This document shows, piece after piece, positions 16,628 to 24,436 of a stretch of DNA of 52,822 nucleotides. This DNA comes from an uncultured bacterium. Its GTDB lineage: Bacteria > Patescibacteriota > Minisyncoccia > UBA6257 > UBA9933. A program made the position numbers and the translations under genes. Under the pieces are notes generated by a model that did not search any database, had not been told where the DNA came from, and was given only the letters and a program-made list of their open reading frames with translations. Position 1 is the stretch's first letter, and each line of letters begins with the position of its first letter. The stretch lies in NCBI GenBank assembly GCA_913009635.1, contig CAJVXI010000003.1:1-52822 (forward strand), read 5' to 3'.

Positions 16628-18028
16628 TTATTCCCCCTTAATAACTGCCAATGGTTTTAATCTAGCCACTTTTTTTGATAATCCTGCCTGATGAACCACT
16701 TCCACGACATTATCAACATCTTTATATGCCATAGGCGCTTCTTCAGCAACACCGCGCAAAGAATAACATTTTATTAAAATTCCTTTGTTTTCTAAATCTT
16801 TAATAACTTCTTTTCCAGATATAGTTTTAATTGCTTTATGACGCGACATTATACGCCCAGCACCATGACAGCTTGAAAAAAACGCCTGTTCGCTCTCTTT
16901 AGTTCCCTGTAAAATATAAGAAGCAGTTCCCATTGAACCTGGAATTAGAACTGGCTGACCCGGAAAAGCCCGCGTAGCGCCTTTTCTATGAACCAATAAA
17001 TCTCCTTCTAATTTGGCGATATTATGTGCGACATCATAAAGAACCGAAAGTCGTAAGTCGTTGGTCGTTGGTCGTTGGTTAGATAAAACCCTCTCCCAGC
17101 TCTGACGAATATAATGCGTAATCATTTGCCTATTTGCCCAGGCAAAATTTGCTCCGCAAGACATTGCCTTAAAATATCTTTGCCCTTCAGGAGAATTAAA
17201 AGGCGCGCAAGCCAATTCCCTGTCCAGCAACTTAATCCCGTATTTCGGCATCACTCGAAGCATCAAACGAATATAATCCGTAGCAATTTGATGCCCTAAG
17301 CCGCGCGAACCCGTATGAATCATTATAACCACATGGTCTTTATGTAAACCAAAAGTTTTAGCAACTTCATCGTCAAAAATCTCCTCAACTTTCTGAATTT
17401 CCAAAAAATGATTACCGCTTCCCAGTGTGCCAACTTGATCTCTGCCGCGTTTTTTGGCAGTATCAGAAACTTCTGAAACATCAGCCAATTCCAATTTACC
17501 GTTGGCCTCGCAATTTTTAATATCTTCTTCTTTACCGTAACCCTGTTTAACTATTTCTTGAGCTCCGTTTTCTAAAATCCTATCCAATTCTTTAATATCC
17601 AATTTCTTTAAATGGCCTTTGCCCAAGCCGGACGGAACAATTCTTTGAATTTCAGTTGCTAAATTATCAAGATTAGAGCTGATTTCGTTAACTGATAAAT
17701 TGGATTTCAATAAACGAACGCCGCAATTAATATCATAACCAACTGCTCCAGGCGAAATAATCCCATCTTCTTTTACTCGAGTAGCAAAAACTCCTCCAAT
17801 CGGCGAACCATAACCCTCATGAACGTCTGGCATTACCAAAGAATATTTTTCAATTCCAGGTAAAGCAGTTAAATTAACCAACTGCTCCAAACTTTTATCC
17901 TTAAAAACAGAATCCAGCATCTTTTCATCAACATAAATTCTTGCGGGAACACGCATATCTTTTCTGAACGACTTTGGAATCTCCCAAAGATAATTATTTA
18001 TTTTTGTAAGATTTTTCTTTTGAAGCAT
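16628..18028 (-). CDS. rtcB: RNA-splicing ligase RtcB
   Basis: RtcB joins RNA 2',3'-cyclic phosphate or 3'-phosphate ends to 5'-OH ends using GTP and Mn2+. Signature parts are MPDVHEGYGSPIGGVFAT, the metal-binding Cys in VGYDINCGVRLL, HTGSRGLGHQ, VHRKGATRAFPG, and the guanylation-site region SCHGAGRIMSRHKA near residue 390. At 466 residues it is close to the bacterial norm. Residues NQRPTTNDLRLSV are an extra in-frame insert encoded by GTCGTTG repeats (17047-17082), in a place where relatives have a short loop. Archease is encoded nearby, and a double palindrome of the TrpR-like operator type lies 95-132 bases upstream of the start. Confidence 0.97.
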   Translation of the reverse strand: MLQKKNLTKINNYLWEIPKSFRKDMRVPARIYVDEKMLDSVFKDKSLEQLVNLTALPGIEKYSLVMPDVHEGYGSPIGGVFATRVKEDGIISPGAVGYDINCGVRLLKSNLSVNEISSNLDNLATEIQRIVPSGLGKGHLKKLDIKELDRILENGAQEIVKQGYGKEEDIKNCEANGKLELADVSEVSDTAKKRGRDQVGTLGSGNHFLEIQKVEEIFDDEVAKTFGLHKDHVVIMIHTGSRGLGHQIATDYIRLMLRVMPKYGIKLLDRELACAPFNSPEGQRYFKAMSCGANFAWANRQMITHYIRQSWERVLSNQRPTTNDLRLSVLYDVAHNIAKLEGDLLVHRKGATRAFPGQPVLIPGSMGTASYILQGTKESEQAFFSSCHGAGRIMSRHKAIKTISGKEVIKDLENKGILIKCYSLRGVAEEAPMAYKDVDNVVEVVHQAGLSKKVARLKPLAVIKGE

Positions 18029-18122
18029 AAAAAAATCACATTTGTTTTAATCTTTTTTTCAGCTTTTACCCTCTTCTCTCTTATTTTTTCTTTTATTTTT
18101 TTATCTTTTATCCTTTAAATGC

Positions 18123-18160
18123 CGCTCTAATAGATTAGAGCGCTCTAACCGATTAGAGCG
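18123..18160. promoter_or_regulatory. Tandem palindromic operator upstream of rtcB
   Basis: Two overlapping 20-bp palindromes, CGCTCTAATAGATTAGAGCG (18123-18142) and CGCTCTAACCGATTAGAGCG (18141-18160), share two bases, giving an 18-bp period. They lie between the TrpR-like gene's stop and the rtcB start. No T-run follows, so a terminator is unlikely. The same double site occurs upstream of the TrpR-like gene. Confidence 0.75.
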
Positions 18161-18194
18161 TGCTTACAAACTTAACAACCCCTGCTTTTATATT

Positions 18195-18548
18195 TTATAC
18201 ACCTTTATACTTAGGAAATTTTGAAATTTTCTTTTTAGGTTTCTCCGGAAAACTACTGTATACTTTTTTCTTTCTTATTGGCTTTTTTAGTCCTTTTTTA
18301 ATAAAACTAATAGTATTATAATGAACATCGGCGATTTCGCTTATTTCCCGATAAGATAATCCTTGTTTTAATAAATAAAGTACAGAAAGTCGCTTTTCCA
18401 AAAGATTTAATTCCGGCGAAGAAAGTACACAGCCTAAAACAATATTTATATCGCTTGATGATTTTGCTTGATGAATTTCTTTAATTAACTCTTGCCAAAC
18501 TTTATCTATAAAATCTTTATCAAAATATTTTTTACTGGTTTTACCCAT
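18195..18548 (-). CDS. TrpR-like (YerC/YecD family) transcriptional regulator
   Basis: 117 residues with the TrpR-type helical fold: EIHQAKSSSDINIVLGCVLS, then ELNLLEKRLSVLYLLKQGLSYREISEIADVHYNTISFIKKGL, in which the last part is the helix-turn-helix. A basic tail follows (KKPIRKKKVYSSF). Family members are DNA-binding repressors whose ligand is usually unknown. It sits between archease and rtcB, and identical double palindromes occur upstream of it and upstream of rtcB. I infer autoregulation and control of rtcB. Confidence 0.9.
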   Translation of the reverse strand: MGKTSKKYFDKDFIDKVWQELIKEIHQAKSSSDINIVLGCVLSSPELNLLEKRLSVLYLLKQGLSYREISEIADVHYNTISFIKKGLKKPIRKKKVYSSFPEKPKKKISKFPKYKGV

Positions 18549-18623
18549 AATATTAAATAAATATTATATATATTAAAATATATTTATTAATATAAATTAT
18601 AACAAATAATGCCAATTTTATCC

Positions 18624-18668
18624 CGCTCTAACCCATTAGAGCGCTCTAATGTGTTAGAGCGCTCTTTA
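18624..18668. promoter_or_regulatory. Tandem palindromic operator upstream of the TrpR-like gene
   Basis: CGCTCTAACCCATTAGAGCG (18624-18643) and CGCTCTAATGTGTTAGAGCG (18642-18661) overlap by two bases exactly as at 18123-18160. A third half-site CGCTCTTTA follows. The site ends 76 bases before the regulator's start codon (minus strand). Confidence 0.78.
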
Positions 18669-18730
18669 TATATATGTATGATATGCGTGTTTTTAAAATA
18701 TATATATGTATGATATGCGTGTTTTTAAAA
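18667..18730. repeat. 32-bp direct duplication
   Basis: TATATATGTATGATATGCGT plus GTTTTTAAAA occurs twice with a 32-bp period, directly next to the operator. It may reflect slippage or a duplicated promoter region of the TrpR-like gene. Confidence 0.85.
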
Positions 18731-18785
18731 ATTATAAAATAAAAATAAAAAAGCAGCGCTGTGAAGCATTGCCTAAAATTGTTTA

Positions 18786-19211
18786 TTATATATCAAACAC
18801 TAAATCTGTCTGCCATACGTTAACTTTTAGTTTAATATCAACATCCTGATAGGTTACAGCTTTTATATCCTCATCAAATCTTTCTATCGGATAAGATATT
18901 AATTCTACCTCTAATTGATATTCTTTTTCGTTTAATACTTGATACTTAATACTAGATACTAAATACACACACTGATTAATTTGCGCTTTAGCTAAAATCT
19001 CATTAAGAAAATCCACTAAAAGCGAATTTATATCCATTGATTGAATTTTGATTTTAGTTTTTGGTTTTTGATTTTTAGTTTTTAAGTTTTTAATTTTTGA
19101 TGATAAAATTTGCGCCATTGCTTCCGTGGCGTTAATAAACAATTCCTCAATTGTTTTTCCGTAAATTCTCATTCGCAATTCAGCTGGATGAGGAAGAATT
19201 TCGTATTTCAT
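18786..19211 (-). CDS. Archease, RtcB activating protein
   Basis: Archease accelerates RtcB guanylation and turnover. Family features seen: the N-terminal motif is HPAELRMRIYGKT instead of the common HTADv, the mid-region MDINSLLVDFLNEILAKAQ, and the C-terminal signature IKAVTYQDVDIKLK plus WQTDLVFDI. The segment IKNLKTKNQKPKTKIKIQ (residues ~40-57) is an insert encoded by an AAAATTAAAAAC-type repeat at 19040-19102, which explains the length of 141 residues. It overlaps murE by 4 bases (ATGA), so the two are co-transcribed. rtcB is two genes downstream. Confidence 0.88.
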   Translation of the reverse strand: MKYEILPHPAELRMRIYGKTIEELFINATEAMAQILSSKIKNLKTKNQKPKTKIKIQSMDINSLLVDFLNEILAKAQINQCVYLVSSIKYQVLNEKEYQLEVELISYPIERFDEDIKAVTYQDVDIKLKVNVWQTDLVFDI

Positions 19212-20506
19212 TGAAATTTCAACTTTAATATCTCTATAGCAATTTCTCGGTCATCAAAATAAATTCTTTTATCTTTAAAAATTTGACTGGTTTCGTGCCC
19301 CTTGCCTGCAATTAAAACAATATCATCTTTTTCAGCCAAAGAAATCGCTTTTTTAATTGCTTCTCTCCTATCTATAATTTCATATAAATTTATATTGGAA
19401 ATTCCTGATTTTATCTCAGATAAAATTCTATCAGGATTTTCGCTACGCGGATTATCAGAAGTAGTAATGATGAAATCCGCCATTTCTGAAGCGACTTTTC
19501 CCATTTTGAACCTTTTGGCCTTATCGCGATCTCCTCCGCAACCAAATACTACAATAATTTTATTTTTACAAAACACCCTTAAGGCAGAAAGGGCTTCCTT
19601 TAACGCGTCTTCGGTATGAGCGTAATCAACAAATACTGAAAAATTTTGTCCTTCATTAATTTTTTCCATTCTGCCAGGTATGGGCTTAACGTTAACCAAT
19701 GATTTTTTAATTTGTTTAATCGGGATATTTTGAAACATAGCCACGCAAATTGCCGCAGCAGTATTATAAACATTGAATTCACCAATTAAGGGTATTTCAA
19801 AATCTTCTTTATTAACTGTAAATTTTGACTTATCAGGTAATAAATTAATATCTTCAATCTCTAAAATATGATTTAATTTTTGATTTTTAATTTTTAATTT
19901 TATTTGATATCCATATTTATTTTTCACTGCTGGTTTTAAAAAATAATCTACATTTTTATCATCCAAATTATAAACCCCAAAACTATTTTCTTTCTTCGCA
20001 ATTTTTTCAAATAATTTAATTTTAGCAGTCCGATAATTCTCAAAACCGCCATGTCTTTCAAGATGCTCAGAAGATAAATTGGTAAAAACCGCCATATCAT
20101 AATCAATAAAGCGGTGTCGGTATTGTAAAATTCCCTCAGAAGAAGTTTCAATAACCGCGTAATGACAACCCAGCTTTAACATTTTTGCCAATAACTTTTG
20201 CAATTGAAATCTTCCCAGCATTGTATGGCCTGTTTTATTCAACCACTCTTCTTCGCCAATTCTAAAATTAACAGTAGTGGCCATACCCGTTTTAAGGCCA
20301 TTAGAATTAAAAATATGGGCAATTAAATTACAAGTAGTAGTTTTCCCTTTAGTTCCAGTGACGCCAATAACAAACATTTTTCGCGACGGGAAACCGTAAA
20401 TAAAAGCTGCTAAAGCTACTAAAAAATAATGATAAATCGGCTGAAATAACCGATAAAGAAATTTGGGAATAATATATTTTTCTAAAAACCTTAAAATCTT
20501 ATTCAC
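19208..20506 (-). CDS. murE: UDP-N-acetylmuramyl tripeptide synthase-like Mur ligase
   Basis: Adds the third amino acid to UDP-MurNAc-L-Ala-D-Glu in peptidoglycan synthesis. The ATP-binding loop VTGTKGKTTTCNLIAHIF is near residue 50, with ETSSEGILQYRH and HTEDALKEAL further on. The motif TSDNPRSENPDRIL contains DNPR, the form linked to meso-diaminopimelate-specific MurE. The N-terminus is shorter than in E. coli MurE (432 against ~495 residues), with a membrane-like first segment (FLVALAAFIYGFPS). A KLKIKNQKL stretch is probably repeat-derived. It overlaps archease by 4 bases. Confidence 0.88.
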   Translation of the reverse strand: MNKILRFLEKYIIPKFLYRLFQPIYHYFLVALAAFIYGFPSRKMFVIGVTGTKGKTTTCNLIAHIFNSNGLKTGMATTVNFRIGEEEWLNKTGHTMLGRFQLQKLLAKMLKLGCHYAVIETSSEGILQYRHRFIDYDMAVFTNLSSEHLERHGGFENYRTAKIKLFEKIAKKENSFGVYNLDDKNVDYFLKPAVKNKYGYQIKLKIKNQKLNHILEIEDINLLPDKSKFTVNKEDFEIPLIGEFNVYNTAAAICVAMFQNIPIKQIKKSLVNVKPIPGRMEKINEGQNFSVFVDYAHTEDALKEALSALRVFCKNKIIVVFGCGGDRDKAKRFKMGKVASEMADFIITTSDNPRSENPDRILSEIKSGISNINLYEIIDRREAIKKAISLAEKDDIVLIAGKGHETSQIFKDKRIYFDDREIAIEILKLKFQ

Positions 20507-20523
20507 AATATTAATAATTCATT

Positions 20524-21840
20524 TTATAAATTAAGATAGCTTAATGGATTTAAGTCACCACCAACCGGCATCGGTCCGCAAACGCGAGATGACCTGGTTC
20601 CTTCCGGAAAACCCGGCGTTGCCGGCGGAATAGTTTGACTACTGTAAACCACAAAGTGAAGATGGGGGCCCGTAGAACGGCCAGTGCTCCCAACATAGCC
20701 AATATTTTGCCCTCGTTCCACTTTATCTCCTATCTTTACCACCCATCGGGAAAGATGGGCATAAAAAGTGGTTAAATTGTTTTCATGTTTAATAACCACG
20801 AATTTACCGTAAGCACCACGCCTGCATAATTTCTTTCCATTAGTCCGATAATTATCTTGGTTGCCAACAGCAATAACCTCTCCTTTTTCCGCAGAAAATA
20901 TAGGTGTTCCCATTGGCGCGCCTAAATCAATGCCATTATGCCAACTGCGACCCATCCGCAAAACATATGATGTCTTCCCATATTTTTGAGTTAGCCGAGC
21001 TGGTGGAATTGGCACTGGAATTTTTAAAATCCCTGGCCGTGGAGTAGGTAAAGCAGTAGGGTTAATTTTCAAACGCAATTCTTCTTCAAATCCAAAAACT
21101 TCTTTAGCGATTTCTTCCTGTAGTGTATCCAACTCTTTTAATTGTTTTTGATATAAATACTCCTGATTTTTTGTTTGGCTTAAAATTATCTGCTTATCTT
21201 TTTTAACTTCTTCAACTATTTCCTTTTTGTTTTTAAGATTAAAGTTTTCTGCTTTTGTTAATTGTTTTTTGTTGGCTGCGTCATTTAAAGCATAATCCAA
21301 TTTTATTTTTGAACCACCTAAATTAGCAACCTCAACGGATAATTTGTCATTAAGATTGGCTAAATTCTGAATTTCAAAAATTCCGTCTGCTAAACTTTTA
21401 TTCCTAAGAAAAACCATTAAGGCAGTTTCTTCTTCTTGTTGTTGAAGTTGCCGTAAAATCTCAGCAATAGCTTCTCGATTAATAATAATTCTTTCTTCGG
21501 TATCAATAATGTCGTATTGAAGTGATTCAACTTCTAATCCTAGTTTGCCAATCATAACTTCGCTTGAACGAATACCTAATTTAAGCTGATTTACTTGGCT
21601 ATTAATTCTGCTTATTTGTTTTTTAAGAGTTTTACCTTCTTCTTGAGTTTGCTCAAGTTCTTCTTGGGTTTGTTCAATTTGATTATTAATCTCTTGAAGC
21701 TCTAGAGACTTCTGCTCAATAGAATACTTAAGCTCATCAGAATCAGCGCCTCTCACGGCATGATAAGAAAAAATCCCAAACAAACCAAAAATTACAAACA
21801 AAACCAATACCTTAAACAATATTTGATTATTATTATGCAT
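20524..21840 (-). CDS. EnvC/NlpD-like M23 peptidoglycan hydrolase, membrane anchored
   Basis: An N-terminal signal anchor (ILFKVLVLFVIFGLFGIFSYHAV) is followed by about 200 residues of coiled coil (EINNQIEQTQEELEQTQEEG), a Pro-rich linker, and a C-terminal M23 LytM domain from about residue 285. The zinc motif is present: HNGIDLGAPMGTPI supplies H and D, and GPHLHFVVY supplies HxH, so the domain may be catalytically competent. It would cut peptide crosslinks or activate amidases during division. It lies 17 bases from murE and 9 from ruvA on the same strand. Confidence 0.92.
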   Translation of the reverse strand: MHNNNQILFKVLVLFVIFGLFGIFSYHAVRGADSDELKYSIEQKSLELQEINNQIEQTQEELEQTQEEGKTLKKQISRINSQVNQLKLGIRSSEVMIGKLGLEVESLQYDIIDTEERIIINREAIAEILRQLQQQEEETALMVFLRNKSLADGIFEIQNLANLNDKLSVEVANLGGSKIKLDYALNDAANKKQLTKAENFNLKNKKEIVEEVKKDKQIILSQTKNQEYLYQKQLKELDTLQEEIAKEVFGFEEELRLKINPTALPTPRPGILKIPVPIPPARLTQKYGKTSYVLRMGRSWHNGIDLGAPMGTPIFSAEKGEVIAVGNQDNYRTNGKKLCRRGAYGKFVVIKHENNLTTFYAHLSRWVVKIGDKVERGQNIGYVGSTGRSTGPHLHFVVYSSQTIPPATPGFPEGTRSSRVCGPMPVGGDLNPLSYLNL

Positions 21841-21849
21841 ATTTTATTC

Positions 21850-22425
21850 TTACCTACCTAAAATCTTCAAGGCCATTTTTAATCTTTCTTCAGTTTTCTT
21901 GATTTTTGAAGAAATTTTTCTGAGCGCCTCTTGAATTTCACGCTGTTTATAGCCGAGACCTTTTAGCGCCTCTTCAATATCGCTGTCCGACTCCATCAAA
22001 GAAAGCAATTCTTCATCTTTACTGCTCTTAATCTTGTCAGAAAGCTCTAATATGATTCGATTCGCTGTTTTTTTGCCAACTCCAGAAGTTTTAATCAAAA
22101 GATCTGTCCGTCGTTGATTAACGGCTGTTAATAACCTGTTAATACTTGTTATACCTATAATCCTTAAAGCTGTTCTTGGTCCCACGCCGGTAATTGAAGT
22201 AAGCATCTTAAAAAAGTCCAATTCATCCTCTTTTAAAAAACCGTACAATTCCGCCCCATCCTGCCGAACATAAAAATAACAAAAAATCCTGAGCCGTGAG
22301 CCAAGCTGAGGCAAGGTCCTAAAGGTTTTAGACGAAACAAGGACCTTAAAACCAATGCCGTTTGTCTCAATAACCGCGAAATCTCGTTTTTTTATAATTA
22401 GCTTGCCTAAAAGAGAATGAATCAT
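21850..22425 (-). CDS. ruvA: Holliday junction DNA helicase subunit RuvA
   Basis: RuvA binds four-way junctions and loads the RuvB motor. The N-terminal OB domain is MIHSLLGKLI...FYVRQDGAELYGF. Two helix-hairpin-helix motifs follow, ITGVGPRTALRII and TSGVGKKTANRIILEL, and then a C-terminal RuvB-binding three-helix domain (EALKGLGYKQREIQEAL). About 191 residues, normal. I start at MIHSL rather than the tracked MLM. ruvB and ruvC are separate, at 29.7 and 34.5 kb. Confidence 0.95.
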   Translation of the reverse strand: MIHSLLGKLIIKKRDFAVIETNGIGFKVLVSSKTFRTLPQLGSRLRIFCYFYVRQDGAELYGFLKEDELDFFKMLTSITGVGPRTALRIIGITSINRLLTAVNQRRTDLLIKTSGVGKKTANRIILELSDKIKSSKDEELLSLMESDSDIEEALKGLGYKQREIQEALRKISSKIKKTEERLKMALKILGR

Positions 22426-22492
22426 AAGCAAAGAATATAGGATTTAGAATTTAGGGTTTAGGAATTATAATAGTTATTATATTTCAAAACTG

Positions 22493-22521
22493 TTGACATT
22501 AAAAGCCACGTCCTATATTCT
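22493..22521 (+). promoter_or_regulatory. Probable promoter of rpsT
   Basis: TTGACA at 22493-22498, with TATTCT 17 bases on (22516) or TATATT at 15 bases (22514). It lies ~70 bases before the rpsT start and overlaps a TAGAATTTAGGG-type repeat. Confidence 0.55.
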
Positions 22522-22586
22522 AAGTCCTATAACCCATTATTTAAATTTTAAAAATTAGAAATTAAAAATTAAAAATTTTTTAATAT

Positions 22587-22847
22587 ATGCCTATTATTAA
22601 ATCAGCTAAAAAAGCGTTGCGTCAAAATGCTCGGCGCCGCCAAAAAAACATTAAAAGAAAAACCGAATTAAAAACGGTTATTAAACAATATAAAAAATTA
22701 CTAGAAAACAATCCAGAAGAAGCTAAAAAACTTTTACCTCAAGTTTATAAAAAACTTGATAAATCAGCCAAGGTTAACGTTATTAAGAAAAATAAAGCTA
22801 GTCGTTTGAAATCACGGTTAACGAAAAAATTAAAAACTTCCAAATAA
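22587..22847 (+). CDS. rpsT: 30S ribosomal protein bS20
   Basis: An 86-residue, strongly basic helical protein with the family start MPIIKSAKKALRQNARRRQKN and a C-terminal NKASRLKSRLTKKLK. It binds 16S rRNA early in 30S assembly. It stands alone with its own promoter and terminator, divergent from ruvA. Length is normal. Confidence 0.96.
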   Translation: MPIIKSAKKALRQNARRRQKNIKRKTELKTVIKQYKKLLENNPEEAKKLLPQVYKKLDKSAKVNVIKKNKASRLKSRLTKKLKTSK

Positions 22848-22911
22848 AAAATCCCTGAATTAATCCTTGAATTCTTGTCCGCCTATGGCGGGAAAACAGG
22901 GATTTTTTATT
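22846..22911 (+). terminator. rpsT terminator
   Basis: AAAAAATCCCTG after the rpsT stop pairs with CAGGGATTTTTT (22897-22908). The loop contains its own GTCCGCC/GGCGGG hairpin. A T-run follows the 3' arm. Confidence 0.85.
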
Positions 22912-23001
22912 TCTTCCCTTTCTGAAACCGTAATTTTTGAATTATGGCTTTGGAAAGAAAGGAGTTTCGGAAAATAAAAATCCGAAACTCCTTAAAAATT
23001 T

Positions 23002-23166
23002 TTAGAGAGTGTCTTCGACAATCTCTACAACTCTCTTAATAGAGAGCTTTGATGACCTCTTTTTTGGAGAGCCGATGATTGTTCCCGTGGCAGAACCTCC
23101 CCACCCAGGCTCCAGCGCGTTGAGTTTCGATAAGACAACGTCAAGGTAAATTATTAGAGTAAGCAC
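23002..23166 (-). CDS. Candidate 54-aa ORF in the palindrome-dense gap
   Basis: On the minus strand GTG 23166 opens 54 codons to TAA at 23002-23004. The product has a protein-like composition (NALEPGWGGSATG, then KKRSSKLSIKRVVEIVEDTL), and a hairpin follows the stop. Against it: the start lies inside an inverted repeat, there is no clear ribosome binding site, and I know no homologue. Confidence 0.35.
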   Translation of the reverse strand: MLTLIIYLDVVLSKLNALEPGWGGSATGTIIGSPKKRSSKLSIKRVVEIVEDTL

Positions 23167-23196
23167 TCCAATAATTTACCTTGAGTTAAAATTGCG

Positions 23197-23223
23197 CGCT
23201 ACCACAAGTGGTAGCGTTTTTTT
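23197..23223 (+). terminator. Strong plus-strand terminator without an assigned gene
   Basis: A perfect stem CGCTACCACAAGTGGTAGCG is followed directly by seven T. In the minus direction it is followed by GCGCAATTTT and lacks a U-run. It implies a plus-strand transcript in 22910-23196, where no plus-strand gene is visible. Confidence 0.7.
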
Positions 23224-23402
23224 AGGTACTTCCACACGTGGAAGTACTTCTATATTTATTACGTAATTAATTACGTAATTAAAATTTCAATATTAAGAGG
23301 TCGGACTTCCGATTTAATTTAACGAGGTTTAATCTCCTCTCAAATTTAATTTCAATATTTGGGAGGTTAAACCTCGCGGGAAATCCAACCTCATACTAGT
23401 GG

Positions 23403-24263
23403 CTAGTGGTTAATCACCAAGTCAAGTAGTACCTCCTCATAATCTAATCTTCCGGATTTAACCAATGGATCATAATCGGCTATTTTTTGAACTAATCTTA
23501 CTGATTGAGCTTGACTGGCTAATATATTAAAAATTTTCGCCGGCTCTTCTTGATTAGAAAACAAAATTTCCAAATTTCTTATTTTTTGCGAAAATGACTG
23601 ACTGCTAATAAGGTCCATTATTAAATAATACGCGTTTTGTTTGACGTTTGGAGTCATAATATAATCACTAATTTCTTCAATTTTATTTATATCAATAATA
23701 TTCTCTTTAACTAAAGACAGCTTCTCTATTTCATTAACCAATCCCCAACTATCCCCGCTAAAACTTTCCGCCAAAAAATTAATTGCTGTCGAAGTCAGAT
23801 TAATCTCTCTCTTATTCACTTCTTTTTTAATAAAATGCCTTAATCTTTCGCCTTCTAACTTATTAAATTCCTGAAATTTAAGCTCAGAAGCCGCTGTTTC
23901 TTTGTTAATTAAAAAATCAAACCCAACAGGTGGCTTGTTGTCTTCAGAAATGATTAACACTAAATTATGTAAAGGAAGCTGTACTTTAAGAAATTCTTTT
24001 AATTCTTTGCGCTGACCAATGGAATAAGCGCTTATTTTAAAAAAAGCATTTTCTAAAATTACCAACTTTTTACTTACAAAAAGCGACTGGGTAGTTGTAA
24101 ATTCTCGTAAGCGGTCAAATTCTTCCTGCTTATCTCCGTTTTGACCAGAAAAATCAAAATATCCTAAATTCAAAGCTGAATATTTTTTGCTGTAATCATC
24201 AACTAATTCTTTTATTTTTTTTTGACGCCGGTAGGAATCTAAACCGTATAAATAAATAATCAT
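23403..24263 (-). CDS. holA: DNA polymerase III delta subunit (clamp loader)
   Basis: Delta opens the sliding clamp during loading. The sequence shows the family layout: MIIYLYGLDSYRRQKKIKEL at the start, LREFTTTQSLFVSKKLVILENAF in the AAA-like domain without a Walker A, and a helical domain ending SQAQSVRLVQKIADYD. I start at MIIYLYG (24263), because the upstream codons of the tracked ORF (MTKTRRVWNFGNWNLKF) come from a dispersed repeat. The last residues LVINH and the TAG stop are encoded by the CTAGTGGCTAG repeat family. The end is truncated by about 20-30 residues against typical HolA. Confidence 0.88.
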   Translation of the reverse strand: MIIYLYGLDSYRRQKKIKELVDDYSKKYSALNLGYFDFSGQNGDKQEEFDRLREFTTTQSLFVSKKLVILENAFFKISAYSIGQRKELKEFLKVQLPLHNLVLIISEDNKPPVGFDFLINKETAASELKFQEFNKLEGERLRHFIKKEVNKREINLTSTAINFLAESFSGDSWGLVNEIEKLSLVKENIIDINKIEEISDYIMTPNVKQNAYYLIMDLISSQSFSQKIRNLEILFSNQEEPAKIFNILASQAQSVRLVQKIADYDPLVKSGRLDYEEVLLDLVINH

Positions 24264-24436
24264 GTAAAAGCACCAAATTTCAAGCACCAAATTCCAAATA
24301 AATTTCAAATTCCAATTTCCAAAATTCCAAACACGACGGGTTTTGGTCATTAGAATTTTGGGTATTGGATATTACCCCTCGGTCCTGAGACTCTCGAGGT
24401 CGAAGGATTTGGGATTTGTTATTTGTGATTTGAAAT
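24264..24436. repeat. Cargo-less inverted repeat, CAAATT/AATTTG family
   Basis: The left arm has CACCAAATTTCAAGCACC words, then AAACACGACGGGTTTTGGTC in the centre. A GGTCCTGAGACTCTCGAGG insert and the right arm GATTTGGGATTTGTTATTTG follow, largely complementary to the left arm. It overlaps the last codons of pyrG (KISNHK, then stop). The GAGACTC word also appears inside the exonuclease gene insert at 28411-28492. Confidence 0.85.

Larger units (their letters stand above)
22958..23393. other. Palindrome-dense intergenic region
   Basis: This gap holds at least five inverted repeats. GGAGTTTCGGA/TCCGAAACTCC spans 22960-22992. A 19-bp-stem hairpin of CAAGGTAAATTATT type lies near 23143-23184. 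CGCTACCACAAGTGGTAGCG is at 23197-23216, GTACTTCCACACGTGGAAGT plus AC near 23226, and ATTACGTAATTAATTACGTA plus AT near 23259. Further GAGGTTTAA/TTAAACCTC arms extend to 23393. I see no long gene in it. It may hold a structured RNA or be a nest of palindromic elements. Confidence 0.75.

Noticed and set aside
23002-23220. tmRNA, SRP RNA or RNase P RNA in the palindrome nest
   Set aside because: None of the conserved core sequences of these RNAs is visible on either strand.
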